Below are positions 7,784 through 16,647 of a stretch of DNA of 48,988 nucleotides, piece by piece (position 1 is the stretch's first letter; each line of letters starts with the position of its first letter). Under the pieces are notes generated by a model that was given only the letters and a program-made list of their open reading frames with translations, did no database searches and was not told where the DNA came from. The position numbers and the translations under genes were made by a program. Origin of the DNA: Mycobacterium intermedium (GTDB lineage Bacteria > Actinomycetota > Actinomycetes > Mycobacteriales > Mycobacteriaceae); the NCBI RefSeq assembly GCF_002086275.1, contig NZ_MVHT01000047.1, positions 1 through 48,988 on the forward strand. The letters are read 5' to 3'.

Positions 7784-8086
7784 ATGCCTACCGACTATGA
7801 CGCTCCGCGGCGTACCGAAACAGACGACGTCTCGGAAGACTCGCTGGAGGAGCTCAAGGCGCGACGTAACGAGGCCGCTTCGGCGGTGGTGGACGTGGAC
7901 GAGTCCGAGTCCGCGGAGTCGTTCGAGCTTCCTGGTGCCGACCTCTCCGGTGAGGAACTGTCGGTGCGCGTCATTCCTAAGCAGGCCGACGAGTTCACCT
8001 GCTCGAGCTGCTTCCTGGTGCAGCACCGCAGTCGGCTGGCCAGCGAGAAGAATGGCGTGATGATCTGTACCGACTGCGCAGCCTGA
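7784..8086 (+). CDS. DUF4193 family zinc-ribbon-like protein
   Basis: 100 aa, nearly identical to what I recall of Rv2699c. An acidic N-terminal half (DDVSEDSLEELKARRNEA, DESESAESFELPGADL) is followed by a C-terminal treble-Cys module with CSSC and CTDC pairs, a likely structural zinc site. Function unknown; conserved across Actinobacteria. ATG 7784 was preferred to ATG 7778 because the GGGGA ribosome-binding sequence (7772-7776) is well placed for the former and too close for the latter. The CRP-type site at 7660 lies upstream. Confidence 0.92.
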   Translation: MPTDYDAPRRTETDDVSEDSLEELKARRNEAASAVVDVDESESAESFELPGADLSGEELSVRVIPKQADEFTCSSCFLVQHRSRLASEKNGVMICTDCAA

Positions 8087-8090
8087 TCGG

Positions 8091-8564
8091 TCAGCTGCGT
8101 AATGCCGACAGCACCCGCTCTGGGTGGCGGCAACTCACCAACCAGTACGGCGTGGGATCGTCCGGGTCGTCCAGCACTACCAAAACCATGGGGCCGACCC
8201 ATGCCCGGTGCACGACGAACGCGGCTGGATCCAGTTGTCGGCCCAGTGCCGCCGACTTGGCGCTGCGCGGGATTTCGGCGGAGCGGGCGATAGCCGTGAC
8301 CGGCAGATGCGCCTCGCCGGCCCACAATTCGACTTCGTCACCCGCGGTGACGCGGATTTCGACGCGGCTCAGCCACAGCAGCACGCCCGCCGCGACCGGC
8401 AGCAGGATCGCGTACGGCAGCCAGTCGGGTAGGGCGCGCACACCCAGGTTGACTTCGAAGGCGATGAGCCCGGCCAAGGCGAAAGCCGGGGGCCACCACC
8501 ACCAGGGCACCCACAGCCGTTCGCGGTATCGCACGTTGTGCGGAGCGACGCGGGTACTGGACAT
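8091..8564 (-). CDS. DUF3093 membrane protein
   Basis: 157 aa. Two membrane segments (about residues 18-42, including WVPWWWWPPAFALAG, and 47-65, WLPYAILLPVAAGVLLWL) are followed by a soluble domain of about 90 residues containing GEAHLPVTAIA and YWLVSCRHPERV. This matches the Rv2698/DUF3093 family, function unknown. ATG 8564 gives the N-terminus MSSTRVAP. It is divergent from dut, the two starts lying 26 bases apart. Confidence 0.88.
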   Translation of the reverse strand: MSSTRVAPHNVRYRERLWVPWWWWPPAFALAGLIAFEVNLGVRALPDWLPYAILLPVAAGVLLWLSRVEIRVTAGDEVELWAGEAHLPVTAIARSAEIPRSAKSAALGRQLDPAAFVVHRAWVGPMVLVVLDDPDDPTPYWLVSCRHPERVLSALRS

Positions 8565-8589
8565 CGGGTCAAGGGTAATCTGTGCCCCC

Positions 8590-9054
8590 GTGTCGACCAC
8601 TCTCACCGTTGTCCGTCTCGACCGGGGGCTCCCGATGCCCAGCCGCGCCCACGAGGGCGACGCCGGGGTCGATCTGTTCAGCGCCGAAGACATCGAACTG
8701 GCACCGGGACACCGTGCCCTGGTGGGCACCGGCGTCGCGGTGGCCATTCCGTTCGGAATGGTGGGCTTGGTGCATCCACGCTCGGGATTGGCTTCGCGCG
8801 TAGGGCTTTCGATTGTCAACAGTCCGGGCACCATCGACGCGGGTTACCGTGGCGAGATCAAGGTCGCGCTGATAAACCTGGACCCGGTGACCCCGATCGT
8901 GGTGCATCGCGGCGACCGTATCGCCCAGTTACTGGTGCAGCGGGTCGAGCTCGTCGAGTTGGTTGAGGTCTCGTCCTTCGACGAGGCCGGGCTGGCCCAG
9001 ACCTCACGTGGCGACGGCGGCCACGGCTCCTCCGGCGGACATGCAAGCTTGTGA
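8590..9054 (+). CDS. dut: dUTP pyrophosphatase
   Basis: 154 aa, a trimeric dUTPase making dUMP and keeping uracil out of DNA. All five family motifs are visible: HEGDAGVDLFS (I), HPRSGLASR (II), NSPGTIDAGYRGE (III), GDRIAQLLVQ (IV) and RGDGGHGSSG (V), where mycobacteria carry His at the position of the usual nucleotide-stacking Phe. The C-terminus GGHASL is the mycobacterial form. The GTG start at 8590 gives MSTTLTVVRLD. The next gene, DUF3710, follows after 64 bases. Confidence 0.97.
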   Translation: MSTTLTVVRLDRGLPMPSRAHEGDAGVDLFSAEDIELAPGHRALVGTGVAVAIPFGMVGLVHPRSGLASRVGLSIVNSPGTIDAGYRGEIKVALINLDPVTPIVVHRGDRIAQLLVQRVELVELVEVSSFDEAGLAQTSRGDGGHGSSGGHASL

Positions 9055-9118
9055 TGACGACGCGGTGGGGGGTACCGCCCCCTGGCGGAGGACGAAGCGA
9101 TGAAGAGGAGCGGCGCTG

Positions 9119-9880
9119 ATGGCGGCATTCCGTATACGTAAAGGCAAGGACGACCGCGAATCCGCTTCTGACGAGGCCAAGGAGCCAGAGGTCGCCGAGA
9201 CTTCAGTCGAAGAGCTCGCCGAAGCCGTCGAAGAAGCCGAAGAGCTGGTGGGCCCGTTCGACATCGAGGATTTTGACGACCCGTCGGTCGCCGAGATTGC
9301 GCGACTTGACCTCGGCTCGGTGCTGATACCGATGCCGGCCGCGGGCCAGATGCAGGTGGAGCTCACCGAAACCGGTGTGCCGAGTGCGGTGTGGGTCGTC
9401 ACGCCCAATGGCCGTTACACGATCGCTGCCTATGCGGCACCGAAGACGAGCGGTCTATGGCGTGAGGTTGCCAGTGAGCTGGCGGAGTCGCTGCGCAAGG
9501 ACTCGGCGAAAGTGTCGATCAAAGACGGTCCGTGGGGCCGCGAGGTTGTCGGCACCGCGTCAAGCGTGGTGCGTTTCATCGGTGTCGACGGCTACCGCTG
9601 GATGATCCGCTGCGTGGTCAACGGCCCGGCCGAAACGATCGACGCGCTGACTGAAGAGGCCCGGGAGGCGTTGGCCGACACCGTCGTTCGCCGTGGCAAC
9701 ACGCCCCTCCCGGTGCGGACACCCTTGCCGGTACAACTGCCCGAACCCATGGTTCAGCAGCTGCGCGAGGTTGCCGCCCAGCAAGCCGCGGCGCAGCAGG
9801 AGGAAAACCAGCCGGATGCCCGCCGCGGCGTCGAAGGTTCGGCCATGCAGCAGTTGCGCAGCAGCACCACCGGCGGCTAG
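9119..9880 (+). CDS. DUF3710 family protein
   Basis: 253 aa, soluble, orthologous by order and size to Rv2696c; function unknown. The first 60 residues are charged and acidic, then comes a conserved core (VWVVTPNGRYTIAAYAAPK, WGREVVGTA, DGYRWMIRCVVNGPAE) and a Gln/Ala-rich tail. GAGGAG lies 9 bases before the ATG. It sits directly downstream of dut and is convergent with the hydrolase gene (7-base gap). Confidence 0.88.
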   Translation: MAAFRIRKGKDDRESASDEAKEPEVAETSVEELAEAVEEAEELVGPFDIEDFDDPSVAEIARLDLGSVLIPMPAAGQMQVELTETGVPSAVWVVTPNGRYTIAAYAAPKTSGLWREVASELAESLRKDSAKVSIKDGPWGREVVGTASSVVRFIGVDGYRWMIRCVVNGPAETIDALTEEAREALADTVVRRGNTPLPVRTPLPVQLPEPMVQQLREVAAQQAAAQQEENQPDARRGVEGSAMQQLRSSTTGG

Positions 9881-9887
9881 CCCCGGA

Positions 9888-10682
9888 TCACTGCCCGCCT
9901 TTCGCTGCTTCGTTCAGAGCGGCCAGGCAAGCCGTACCCAGCGCGGCGGCATCGGCGCCGATTTCGTCGAGTGTCACCGTCCGCAGCGCCGCACGCGGGG
10001 CGGCGTCCGTCCACTCGACGCCGACCTGCAGCGGGTGAATCGGATCGTCGACCGCCGCGGCCACTCCCATCGGAACCGCCAGCCTGCCCAGTTCGGTTCG
10101 GCTCGGTGCGACGTAGGCGGCCGCTTCCTCCATGGCGTCGGGCAACTGTGGCCACTGGCCCCGCCACGACCGAGCGAGTTCGTCGGCCAACCAGGCCGGG
10201 CTCGACGCCCGCATCTGCGCTGTCGTTGCCGCCAAGCCGTCACGCCGCAGTTGCGATGCCGTGTAGCGGGCCGCCAGCGCGGCCGGCGCGGATTCGGGTT
10301 CGGCGTTCCAGGCCGGCAGTGCGGCCAGCACGGCGACCGCGCGACCGGGATGTGCCAGCGCCCATGCGGTGGCGACCGCGGCGCCGATCGAGACGCCGCC
10401 CACGCAGATCGGGCCGTCGGAGCGATCCGCGGAGGCGTCGTCCAACGCCGCCAGGTAGCCGGCCACCAGCCGGTCTGGCTGTGGAGCAGGGGTTATCAAC
10501 ACCGCGCCAACCGCCTCCAAGGGGCGGGAAAACGCTCGGCGAACGTAGTCGTGGTCGGAGCCAGTGCCGGGCAGCAACACGGTCGTGACGCCGCGCAAGT
10601 CGATAGCCACCCCTTGATACTGCCCGGGTGTCCAAAAGGGGTCCAAAATCACAGTTTCATCTATATGGCGCACGGGAACCAT
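9888..10682 (-). CDS. Alpha/beta hydrolase
   Basis: 264 aa. An alpha/beta-hydrolase-like fold with the oxyanion region TTVLLPGTGSDHDY near residue 35 and the nucleophile elbow GGVSIGAA (GxSxG) near 95; the acid is probably in VDDPIHPLQ and no unambiguous catalytic His is visible. Orthologous by position to Rv2695; substrate unknown. The start is ATG 10682, with a GTG three codons in as an alternative. No signal peptide or membrane segment. Confidence 0.85.
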   Translation of the reverse strand: MVPVRHIDETVILDPFWTPGQYQGVAIDLRGVTTVLLPGTGSDHDYVRRAFSRPLEAVGAVLITPAPQPDRLVAGYLAALDDASADRSDGPICVGGVSIGAAVATAWALAHPGRAVAVLAALPAWNAEPESAPAALAARYTASQLRRDGLAATTAQMRASSPAWLADELARSWRGQWPQLPDAMEEAAAYVAPSRTELGRLAVPMGVAAAVDDPIHPLQVGVEWTDAAPRAALRTVTLDEIGADAAALGTACLAALNEAAKGGQ

Positions 10683-10763
10683 CAGGTCTACGGTGTCCGT
10701 TGTCGTAATAAAAGTTCGCTTAGCAACGTGCTCCGTAAGGACGTCGAATTGTCAGGAGTGGCC

Positions 10764-11132
10764 ATGGGGGCCCAAGGTTATCTGCGCCGGCTCACCCGTC
10801 GGTTGACGGAAGACCCGGAACAGCGTGACGTCGAAGAGCTCTCCGACGAGGTGCTCAGCACCGGCGCCCAGCGCGCCATCGACTGTCAGCGGGGCCAAGA
10901 AGTCACGATGATAGGCACGTTGCGGAGCGTCGAGACCAATGGCAAGGGCTGCACCGGTGGTGTGCGCGCCGAACTTTTCGACGGCAGTGACACCGTCACC
11001 CTGGTCTGGCTGGGGCAGCGGCGTATCCCCGGTATCGACTCGGGCCGCACCTTGCGGGTGCGTGGCCGGCTGGGCAAGCTGGAAAACGGAACCAAGGCAA
11101 TTTACAACCCGCACTACGAAATTCAGCGTTGA
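10764..11132 (+). CDS. OB-fold nucleic acid-binding protein
   Basis: 122 aa, almost identical to what I recall of Rv2694c. The C-terminal 75 residues form an OB fold (GQEVTMIGTLRSVE, VTLVWLGQRRIPGID, RTLRVRGRLGKLENG), as in tRNA- or DNA-binding anticodon-type domains; role unknown. ATG 10764 is preceded by AGGAG at six bases; a GTG at 10758 would be too close. Its TGA is overlapped by the TTG start of the DUF3159 gene, so the two are probably co-translated. Confidence 0.92.
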   Translation: MGAQGYLRRLTRRLTEDPEQRDVEELSDEVLSTGAQRAIDCQRGQEVTMIGTLRSVETNGKGCTGGVRAELFDGSDTVTLVWLGQRRIPGIDSGRTLRVRGRLGKLENGTKAIYNPHYEIQR

Positions 11133-11815
11133 CCTCCGATAGTCGAACGAGTGCCGAGCGCCTGCTGGCACAGGCCGGCGGCATCAGCGGGCTTGTCTAC
11201 TCGACGCTGCCGGTGGTGGTTTTCGTGGCAGCCTCCAGCCTGGCCGGCTTGGTGCCCGCCATCGCCGCTGCGCTGGGCGTAGCGGCCTTGGTCCTGATCT
11301 GGCGCCTGATCCGGCGCGACTCGGTGCAACCGGCGGTTTCCGGCTTCTTCGGGGTGGCCATCTGCGCGCTGATCGCCTACCTGGTAGGGCAGTCCAAGGG
11401 TTATTTCCTATTGGGTATCTGGACGTCCCTGATATGGGCCGTCGTCTTCGCGGTATCGATTCTGATCCGCCGGCCCGTGGTGGGCTATTTGTGGAGCTGG
11501 GCGAGCGGGCGCGACAACGGCTGGCGCGAAGTCTCCCGGGCCGTTTATGCATTCGACATTGCGACGCTGTCCTGGACGCTGGTGTTCGTTGCCCGGTTCG
11601 CGGTCCAGGGCCACCTCTACGAACGCGGAGCGACCGGTTGGCTGGGATTCGCGCGCATCGCCATGGGCTGGCCGCTGACCGCGTTGGCGGCCTTCGTGAC
11701 GTACGGGGCCATCAGAGCCGTCCGGCGCACGCTGGCGGGCGCGGAAGAACCCTCGGTTGACGTGGAAGCCCAAACAAGCGAAACGGCCGCCGCGCGCGAA
11801 GAAAGCGCGTCCTAG
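11129..11815 (+). CDS. DUF3159 integral membrane protein
   Basis: 228 aa with about five or six membrane helices (for example STLPVVVFVAASSLAGLVP, AAALGVAALVLIWRLI, GFFGVAICALIAYLVG, WTSLIWAVVFAVSIL and LTALAAFVTYGAI) and an acidic cytosolic tail. Orthologous to Rv2693c; the DUF3159 family has no established function. The start TTG 11129 is nested in the upstream stop (TTGA), giving MTSDSRTSAERL. It forms a two-gene unit with the OB-fold gene. Confidence 0.88.
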   Translation: MTSDSRTSAERLLAQAGGISGLVYSTLPVVVFVAASSLAGLVPAIAAALGVAALVLIWRLIRRDSVQPAVSGFFGVAICALIAYLVGQSKGYFLLGIWTSLIWAVVFAVSILIRRPVVGYLWSWASGRDNGWREVSRAVYAFDIATLSWTLVFVARFAVQGHLYERGATGWLGFARIAMGWPLTALAAFVTYGAIRAVRRTLAGAEEPSVDVEAQTSETAAAREESAS

Positions 11816-11838
11816 CGTCTACGCAGGGCCTGGTGACG

Positions 11839-12501
11839 TCAGGTGCTGGGCAGCAGCAGCTCGCGCAGGGCCTCCTCGGACTCGGCGACCGCGACGAAGA
11901 GCAACTCGTCGCCCCCTTCTAGCGGCTCATCGCCCTGCGGCACGATGACGCGTGGTCCGCGCAAAATCGTCACCAGCGAGACATCGCGGGGCAGTTGCAG
12001 CTTGCGCACCGGCTTTCCGCCCCAGGGCGTGTCGTCGGGCAGGGTGATCTCGACCAGGTTGGCCTGGCCCCGGCGGAACTCCATCAACCGCACCAGATCG
12101 CCGACGGCAACGGCCTCCTCGATCAGGGACGCCAGCATCCGCGGCGTCGACACCGCCACGTCCACGCCCCACGCATCGGTGAACAGCCACTCGTTGCGGG
12201 GGTCGTTGACGCGGGCCACCACCCTGGGCACGGCGAATTCGGTCTTGGCCAGCAGACTGAGCACCACGTTGGCCTTGTCGTCGCCGGTTGCGGCAACGAC
12301 CACATCGAAGTCCTCAAGGTGGATCGACTCGAGCAGGGTCAGCTCACAGGCATCGCCGAGGCGCCAGTACGCACCGGGGATGGCGTCGGCGTCGATGTGT
12401 TCGGGATTGCGCTCGATCAGCGTGATCTCGTGCCCGTTCTCGACGAGCTCCCGGGCGACAGAGCGGCCGACGGCGCCGGCCCCGGCTACGGCGACTTTCA
12501 C
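11839..12501 (-). CDS. ceoC: TrkA-type potassium uptake regulator CeoC
   Basis: 220 aa. An RCK_N Rossmann domain (VAVAGAGAVGRSVARELV; Asp-rich FDVVVAATGDDKANV) is followed by an RCK_C/TrkA-C domain ending LEGGDELLFVAVAE. Such proteins bind NAD(H) or nucleotides and gate Trk potassium transporters. I chose GTG 12501 because GAGGAG lies eight bases upstream and it gives 220 aa, the length I recall for Rv2692; the GTG at 12510 is too close to that ribosome-binding site. It follows ceoB by 56 bases on the same strand. Confidence 0.92.
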   Translation of the reverse strand: MKVAVAGAGAVGRSVARELVENGHEITLIERNPEHIDADAIPGAYWRLGDACELTLLESIHLEDFDVVVAATGDDKANVVLSLLAKTEFAVPRVVARVNDPRNEWLFTDAWGVDVAVSTPRMLASLIEEAVAVGDLVRLMEFRRGQANLVEITLPDDTPWGGKPVRKLQLPRDVSLVTILRGPRVIVPQGDEPLEGGDELLFVAVAESEEALRELLLPST

Positions 12502-12557
12502 TGGCGCCACTCCTCAACCCCGGCTGCGCGCGCGTGTTCGTCGATGACGCGTTTCAC

Positions 12558-13241
12558 TTAACGCCTGCCCGGCGAGTCGAAGTCCCCGCTTGGCGGCAAC
12601 GCCGCAATGGCCACCGCCTCGGCCGCCCGGCCGGAAATGGCGGCGACGTACACCTGATCACCGGCCTGCAAGATGGTCTTCGGCTCGGGCAGGATACCGG
12701 TGCCGAACCGGATCAGGAACGCGACGCGAGCACCGGTGGCCTGCTCCAGATCGGTGGCCCGGTGGCCCACCCAGTCCTCGTGCAAGACGACCTGCGCCAC
12801 GGCCACGGTGCCGGTGGGATCTCGCCATTTGGCGGTCTCGGTCTCCTGCGTCAGCGCATTGAGCAGGCGATCGGTGGTCCACGGCACGGTCGCGATGGTG
12901 GGAATGCCGAGACGTTCGTAGACCTCGGCGCGTTTCGCGTCGTAGATGCGGGCGACCACGCGCTGCACACCGAAAGTTTCCCGGGCCAGTCGCGCGGAGA
13001 TGATGTTGGAGTTGTCACCCGAGGACACCGCTGCGAACGCATCGGCCTCCTCGATGCCAGCGCGCAGCAGCACATCGCGGTCGAAGCCCAGCCCCTGCAC
13101 CCGTTCCCCGGCGAATTCGGGACTGAGGCGGTTGAAGGCGGAACTGTCGCGGTCGATGACCGCGACATCGTGGCCGATCCGGGACAACCCGTCGGCGACC
13201 GAAGACCCGACGCGGCCGCAGCCCATCACAACTACTCGCAC
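12558..13241 (-). CDS. ceoB: TrkA-type potassium uptake regulator CeoB
   Basis: 227 aa. RCK_N domain with MGCGRVGSSVADGLS and AVIDRD (an acidic dinucleotide-ribose contact), then an RCK_C domain (LQAGDQVYVAAISG). It pairs with CeoC, as in Rv2691/Rv2692, to regulate potassium uptake. The GTG start at 13241 is preceded by AGAGGA. It is divergent from the KimA-like permease, whose start is 131 bases away, so the two may share regulation. Confidence 0.92.
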   Translation of the reverse strand: MRVVVMGCGRVGSSVADGLSRIGHDVAVIDRDSSAFNRLSPEFAGERVQGLGFDRDVLLRAGIEEADAFAAVSSGDNSNIISARLARETFGVQRVVARIYDAKRAEVYERLGIPTIATVPWTTDRLLNALTQETETAKWRDPTGTVAVAQVVLHEDWVGHRATDLEQATGARVAFLIRFGTGILPEPKTILQAGDQVYVAAISGRAAEAVAIAALPPSGDFDSPGRR

Positions 13242-13372
13242 TCGACGTCCTCTCGGCGGTGTCCTGCGCGTCAGTCAATCAGCGACCGACATTGGCCAGC
13301 CGATTTCGGCCAAGAAAATTCTCGCGTAGGGAACGCTACCGGCAACCCCGCGTGGGCTTAGTCTTGGCTCTC

Positions 13373-15370
13373 GTGTCCAAATTATCCACGGCAGCGCGCA
13401 GGTTGCTGATCGGACGGCCGTTTCGCAGCGACCGTCTGAGTCACACCCTGCTGCCCAAGCGGATCGCGCTGCCGGTGTTCGCCTCCGACGCGCTGTCCTC
13501 GGTGGCCTACGCACCGGAGGAAGTCTTCCTCGTGTTGTCGGTGGGTGGCCTGGCCGCCTACTCGATGGCCCCGTGGATCGGCTTGGCGGTGGCCGCGGTG
13601 ATGTTGTTGGTGGTGGCCAGCTACCGGCAGAACGTGCACGCCTACCCCTCCGGTGGCGGCGACTACGAGGTGGTGACCACCAATCTGGGTGACACCGCCG
13701 GTCTGGTGGTAGCCAGCGCGCTGATGGTGGATTACGTTCTCACCGTTGCTGTTTCGACCGCGTCGGCCATGTCCAACATCGGTTCGGCGGTCCCGCTGGT
13801 GGCCCACAACAAGGTGTGGTTCTGCGTGGCCGCGATCCTGGTGGTGACCGCGCTGAACCTGCGCGGCGTGCGCGAGTCGGGGTTTGCCTTCGCCATCCCG
13901 ACCTACGCCTTCATCATCGGTGTCGTCATCATGGTCGGCTGGGGGTTCATCCGAATCTTCGTGCTGGGTGACCATCTGCGTGCCGAATCCGCGAATTTCC
14001 AGATGCATTCCGAACACGGCAAGATCGTCGGATTCGCGCTGGTGTTCCTGATGGCCCGGGCGTTCTCGTCGGGATGCGCGGCGCTGACCGGTGTCGAGGC
14101 GATCAGCAACGGCGTGCCCGCATTCGAAAAGCCCAAGTCACGCAACGCGGCTACGACCCTGCTGATGCTGGGCGCCATCGCGGTGACCCTGTTGATGGGT
14201 ATCACCCTGTTGGCCAAGAAGATCGGCGTTCAGGTGGTCGACGACCCGGCGACGCAACTGACCGGTGCCCCCGCGCACTACTACCAGAAGACGCTGATCA
14301 CGCAGCTGGCGCACGAGGTCTTCGGCGGCTTCCACATCGGATTCGTGCTGATCACCGCGGTAACGGCGCTGATCCTGGTGCTCGCGGCCAACACCGCGTT
14401 CAACGGTTTCCCGGTGTTGGGTTCGGTGCTGGCCCAGCACAGCTACCTGCCACGACAGCTGCACACGCGCGGCGACCGGTTGGCGTTCTCCAACGGAATC
14501 GGGTTTCTGTCGGTGTCGGCGTTGCTGGCGATCATCGCTTTTCGCGCCGAACTCTCCGCGCTCATCCAGCTCTACATCGTCGGGGTGTTCATTTCGTTCA
14601 CCCTGAGCCAGATCGGCATGGTGCGGCATTGGACCCGGCTGCTGCGCACCGAGACCGATCCGTCGGCGCGGCGCAAGATGGTCCGCTCCCGGGTGGTCAA
14701 CACGATCGGCTTCATCTCCACCGGGACCGTCTTGCTGGTGGTCATGGTGACCAAGTTTGTGGCTGGGGCCTGGATCGCCCTCGTCACGATGGCGTTGCTG
14801 TTCGTGCTGATGAAGCTGATCCGGCGCCACTACGACGGCGTGAGCCGGGAGTTGGCCGAGCAAGCCGCCGAGCACGGCACCGAGATGGTGCTGCCCAGCC
14901 GCAATCACGCGCTGGTGCTGGTCTCGAAGTTGCATCTGCCGACTTTGCGCGCCTTGGCGTACGCGCGTGCGACCAGGCCCGACGTGCTTGAGGCGATCAC
15001 CGTCAGCGTCGACGACGGGGAAGCCCGCGAACTGCAGCACCAATGGGAGCAGAGCGATATCAGCGTGCCGCTGAAGGTCATCGCCTCCCCGTACCGCGAA
15101 ATCACCCGACCCGTGCTCGAGTACGTCAAGCGGATCGGCAAGGAGTCGCCGCGCACGGTGGTGACGGTGTTCATCCCCGAGTACGTTGTCGGCCATTGGT
15201 GGGAACAGTTGCTGCACAACCAGAGTGCGTTGCGACTCAAGGGTCGGTTGCTGTTCATGCCCGGGGTGATGGTGACTTCGGTTCCGTGGCAGTTGACTTC
15301 GTCGGAGCGGCTGAAGACCTTGCAGCCACATGCGGCGCCCGGGGACGCACGGCGAGGCATTTTCGATTGA
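13373..15370 (+). CDS. KimA-type APC-superfamily potassium importer (inferred)
   Basis: 665 aa, about 12 membrane helices plus a soluble C-terminal domain of about 150 residues. Usually labelled amino-acid permease (Rv2690c), but it matches Bacillus subtilis KimA, as I remember that sequence, along its whole length: IGRPFRSD, SDALSSVAY, YPSGGGDY, DYVLTVAVS, AFSSGC-ALTGVEAISN, LVLAANTAFNGFP and HTRGDRLAFSNGIGFL all have close KimA counterparts. Residues I recall as binding potassium in KimA (Asp and Tyr in SDALSSVAY, Tyr/Thr in DYVLT, Thr in ALTG) are kept. KimA is a high-affinity K+/H+ symporter. Starts at GTG 13373; its stop overlaps the next gene's TTG. Convincing as a family assignment; K+ specificity is inferred. 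Confidence 0.85.
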   Translation: MSKLSTAARRLLIGRPFRSDRLSHTLLPKRIALPVFASDALSSVAYAPEEVFLVLSVGGLAAYSMAPWIGLAVAAVMLLVVASYRQNVHAYPSGGGDYEVVTTNLGDTAGLVVASALMVDYVLTVAVSTASAMSNIGSAVPLVAHNKVWFCVAAILVVTALNLRGVRESGFAFAIPTYAFIIGVVIMVGWGFIRIFVLGDHLRAESANFQMHSEHGKIVGFALVFLMARAFSSGCAALTGVEAISNGVPAFEKPKSRNAATTLLMLGAIAVTLLMGITLLAKKIGVQVVDDPATQLTGAPAHYYQKTLITQLAHEVFGGFHIGFVLITAVTALILVLAANTAFNGFPVLGSVLAQHSYLPRQLHTRGDRLAFSNGIGFLSVSALLAIIAFRAELSALIQLYIVGVFISFTLSQIGMVRHWTRLLRTETDPSARRKMVRSRVVNTIGFISTGTVLLVVMVTKFVAGAWIALVTMALLFVLMKLIRRHYDGVSRELAEQAAEHGTEMVLPSRNHALVLVSKLHLPTLRALAYARATRPDVLEAITVSVDDGEARELQHQWEQSDISVPLKVIASPYREITRPVLEYVKRIGKESPRTVVTVFIPEYVVGHWWEQLLHNQSALRLKGRLLFMPGVMVTSVPWQLTSSERLKTLQPHAAPGDARRGIFD

Positions 15371-16572
15371 TTGCCGCGTCCGACTACCGGGAACTGACGC
15401 TTGTCACCGACGCCCCGGCGAACGGTGGTAGCTGTGTGGCGCGCCACGAGGGCCGGGTGGTGTTCGTCCGCTATGCATTGCCCGGGGAACGGGTTCGGGT
15501 CCGGGTCACAGCTGACCGCGGTTCGTATTGGCACGCCGAGGCCGTCGAAGTCCTCGACGCTTCGCCGGACCGGGTGGAGTCGCTGTGCCCGATCGCCGGG
15601 GTGGACGGCGCCGGGTGTTGCGATCTGGCGTTCGCCGAGCCCGGCGCCGCGCGCGCGATCAAGGCGCGGGTGGTGGCGAATCAGCTGCAGCGGCTGGGTG
15701 GTCACGAATGGTCGGGGGAGGTGGAACCGCTCTCGGAGGTGGGCCCGACGGGGTGGCGGACGCGGGTCCGACTCGCGGTGGGTGCGGACCGTCGCCCCGG
15801 CTTCCACCGCTACCACAGCGACGAGTTGGTGACCGATCTGCGCTGCGGCCAACTGCCCGCTGGCATGCTCGACGGGCTCGGCGGCGCCGACTGGCCGCCG
15901 GGCGCGCACCTGCAGGTGGCCCTGGACGACGACGGGCGGCGCCATGTGCTGCGCGCGGTCAAGCAGGGCAAGCGGACCATCCACAAGGTGGTCGAGGGCG
16001 AGTCGCGCGCGCAGCACCGGGTGGGCGGACGCAGTTGGCGGGTGCCGGTGAGCGCCTTCTGGCAGTCGCACCGGGACGCCGCCCGCGTCTACAGCGACCT
16101 CGTCGCGGACTGGGCGCAACCCGCGGCGGGCATGACGGCCTGGGATCTCTACGGCGGCGTGGGCATATTCGCCGCCGTGCTGGGCGCGGCGGTGGGGGAT
16201 CGGGGCACGGTGCTCACGGTCGACTCCGCACGCGCGGCGTCCGGGGCCGCCCGGGAAGCGCTCGCGGACCTCCCGCAGGTCGAGGTCGTCACCGACTCGG
16301 TGCGACGGGCGCTCGCGGCGCGGTCGGGTCGGGTTCCCGGGGCTGATGTGGCGGTGCTCGACCCGCCCCGGTCCGGAGCCGGACGCGAGGTGGTCGACCT
16401 GCTCGCCGGCGCGGAGGTGCCGCGGGTGGTGCATATCGGTTGTGAGGCGGCTTCTTTCGCGCGGGATATCGGCCTGTACCGGGGGCACGGCTATACGGTG
16501 GAGAAGATCAGGGTGTTCGACGCTTTCCCGTTGACTCACCACGTGGAATGCGTCGCGTTGCTGATCCGATGA
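15367..16572 (+). CDS. TrmA/RlmD-family RNA (uracil-5-)-methyltransferase
   Basis: 401 aa. An N-terminal TRAM-like domain (about residues 1-60, GGSCVARHEGRVVFVRYALP), then a class I SAM fold with DLYGGVGIFA, DPPRSGAGREVV, the catalytic-Cys strand HIGCEAASFARDIG and the C-terminal Glu in HHVECVALL. It probably makes 5-methyluridine in tRNA or rRNA. A CxnCC cluster near residue 75 could hold an iron-sulphur cluster as in RlmD. The TTG start at 15367 overlaps the permease TGA (TTGA). Orthologous to Rv2689c. Confidence 0.9.
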   Translation: MIAASDYRELTLVTDAPANGGSCVARHEGRVVFVRYALPGERVRVRVTADRGSYWHAEAVEVLDASPDRVESLCPIAGVDGAGCCDLAFAEPGAARAIKARVVANQLQRLGGHEWSGEVEPLSEVGPTGWRTRVRLAVGADRRPGFHRYHSDELVTDLRCGQLPAGMLDGLGGADWPPGAHLQVALDDDGRRHVLRAVKQGKRTIHKVVEGESRAQHRVGGRSWRVPVSAFWQSHRDAARVYSDLVADWAQPAAGMTAWDLYGGVGIFAAVLGAAVGDRGTVLTVDSARAASGAAREALADLPQVEVVTDSVRRALAARSGRVPGADVAVLDPPRSGAGREVVDLLAGAEVPRVVHIGCEAASFARDIGLYRGHGYTVEKIRVFDAFPLTHHVECVALLIR

Positions 16573-16647
16573 TCGGGCCTGTCGCTTCGCGGACACCGGT
16601 GTTTTCCGACACGTTCGGTCGGGCAAGAAAGGTTTGAGGCGGCCGTT

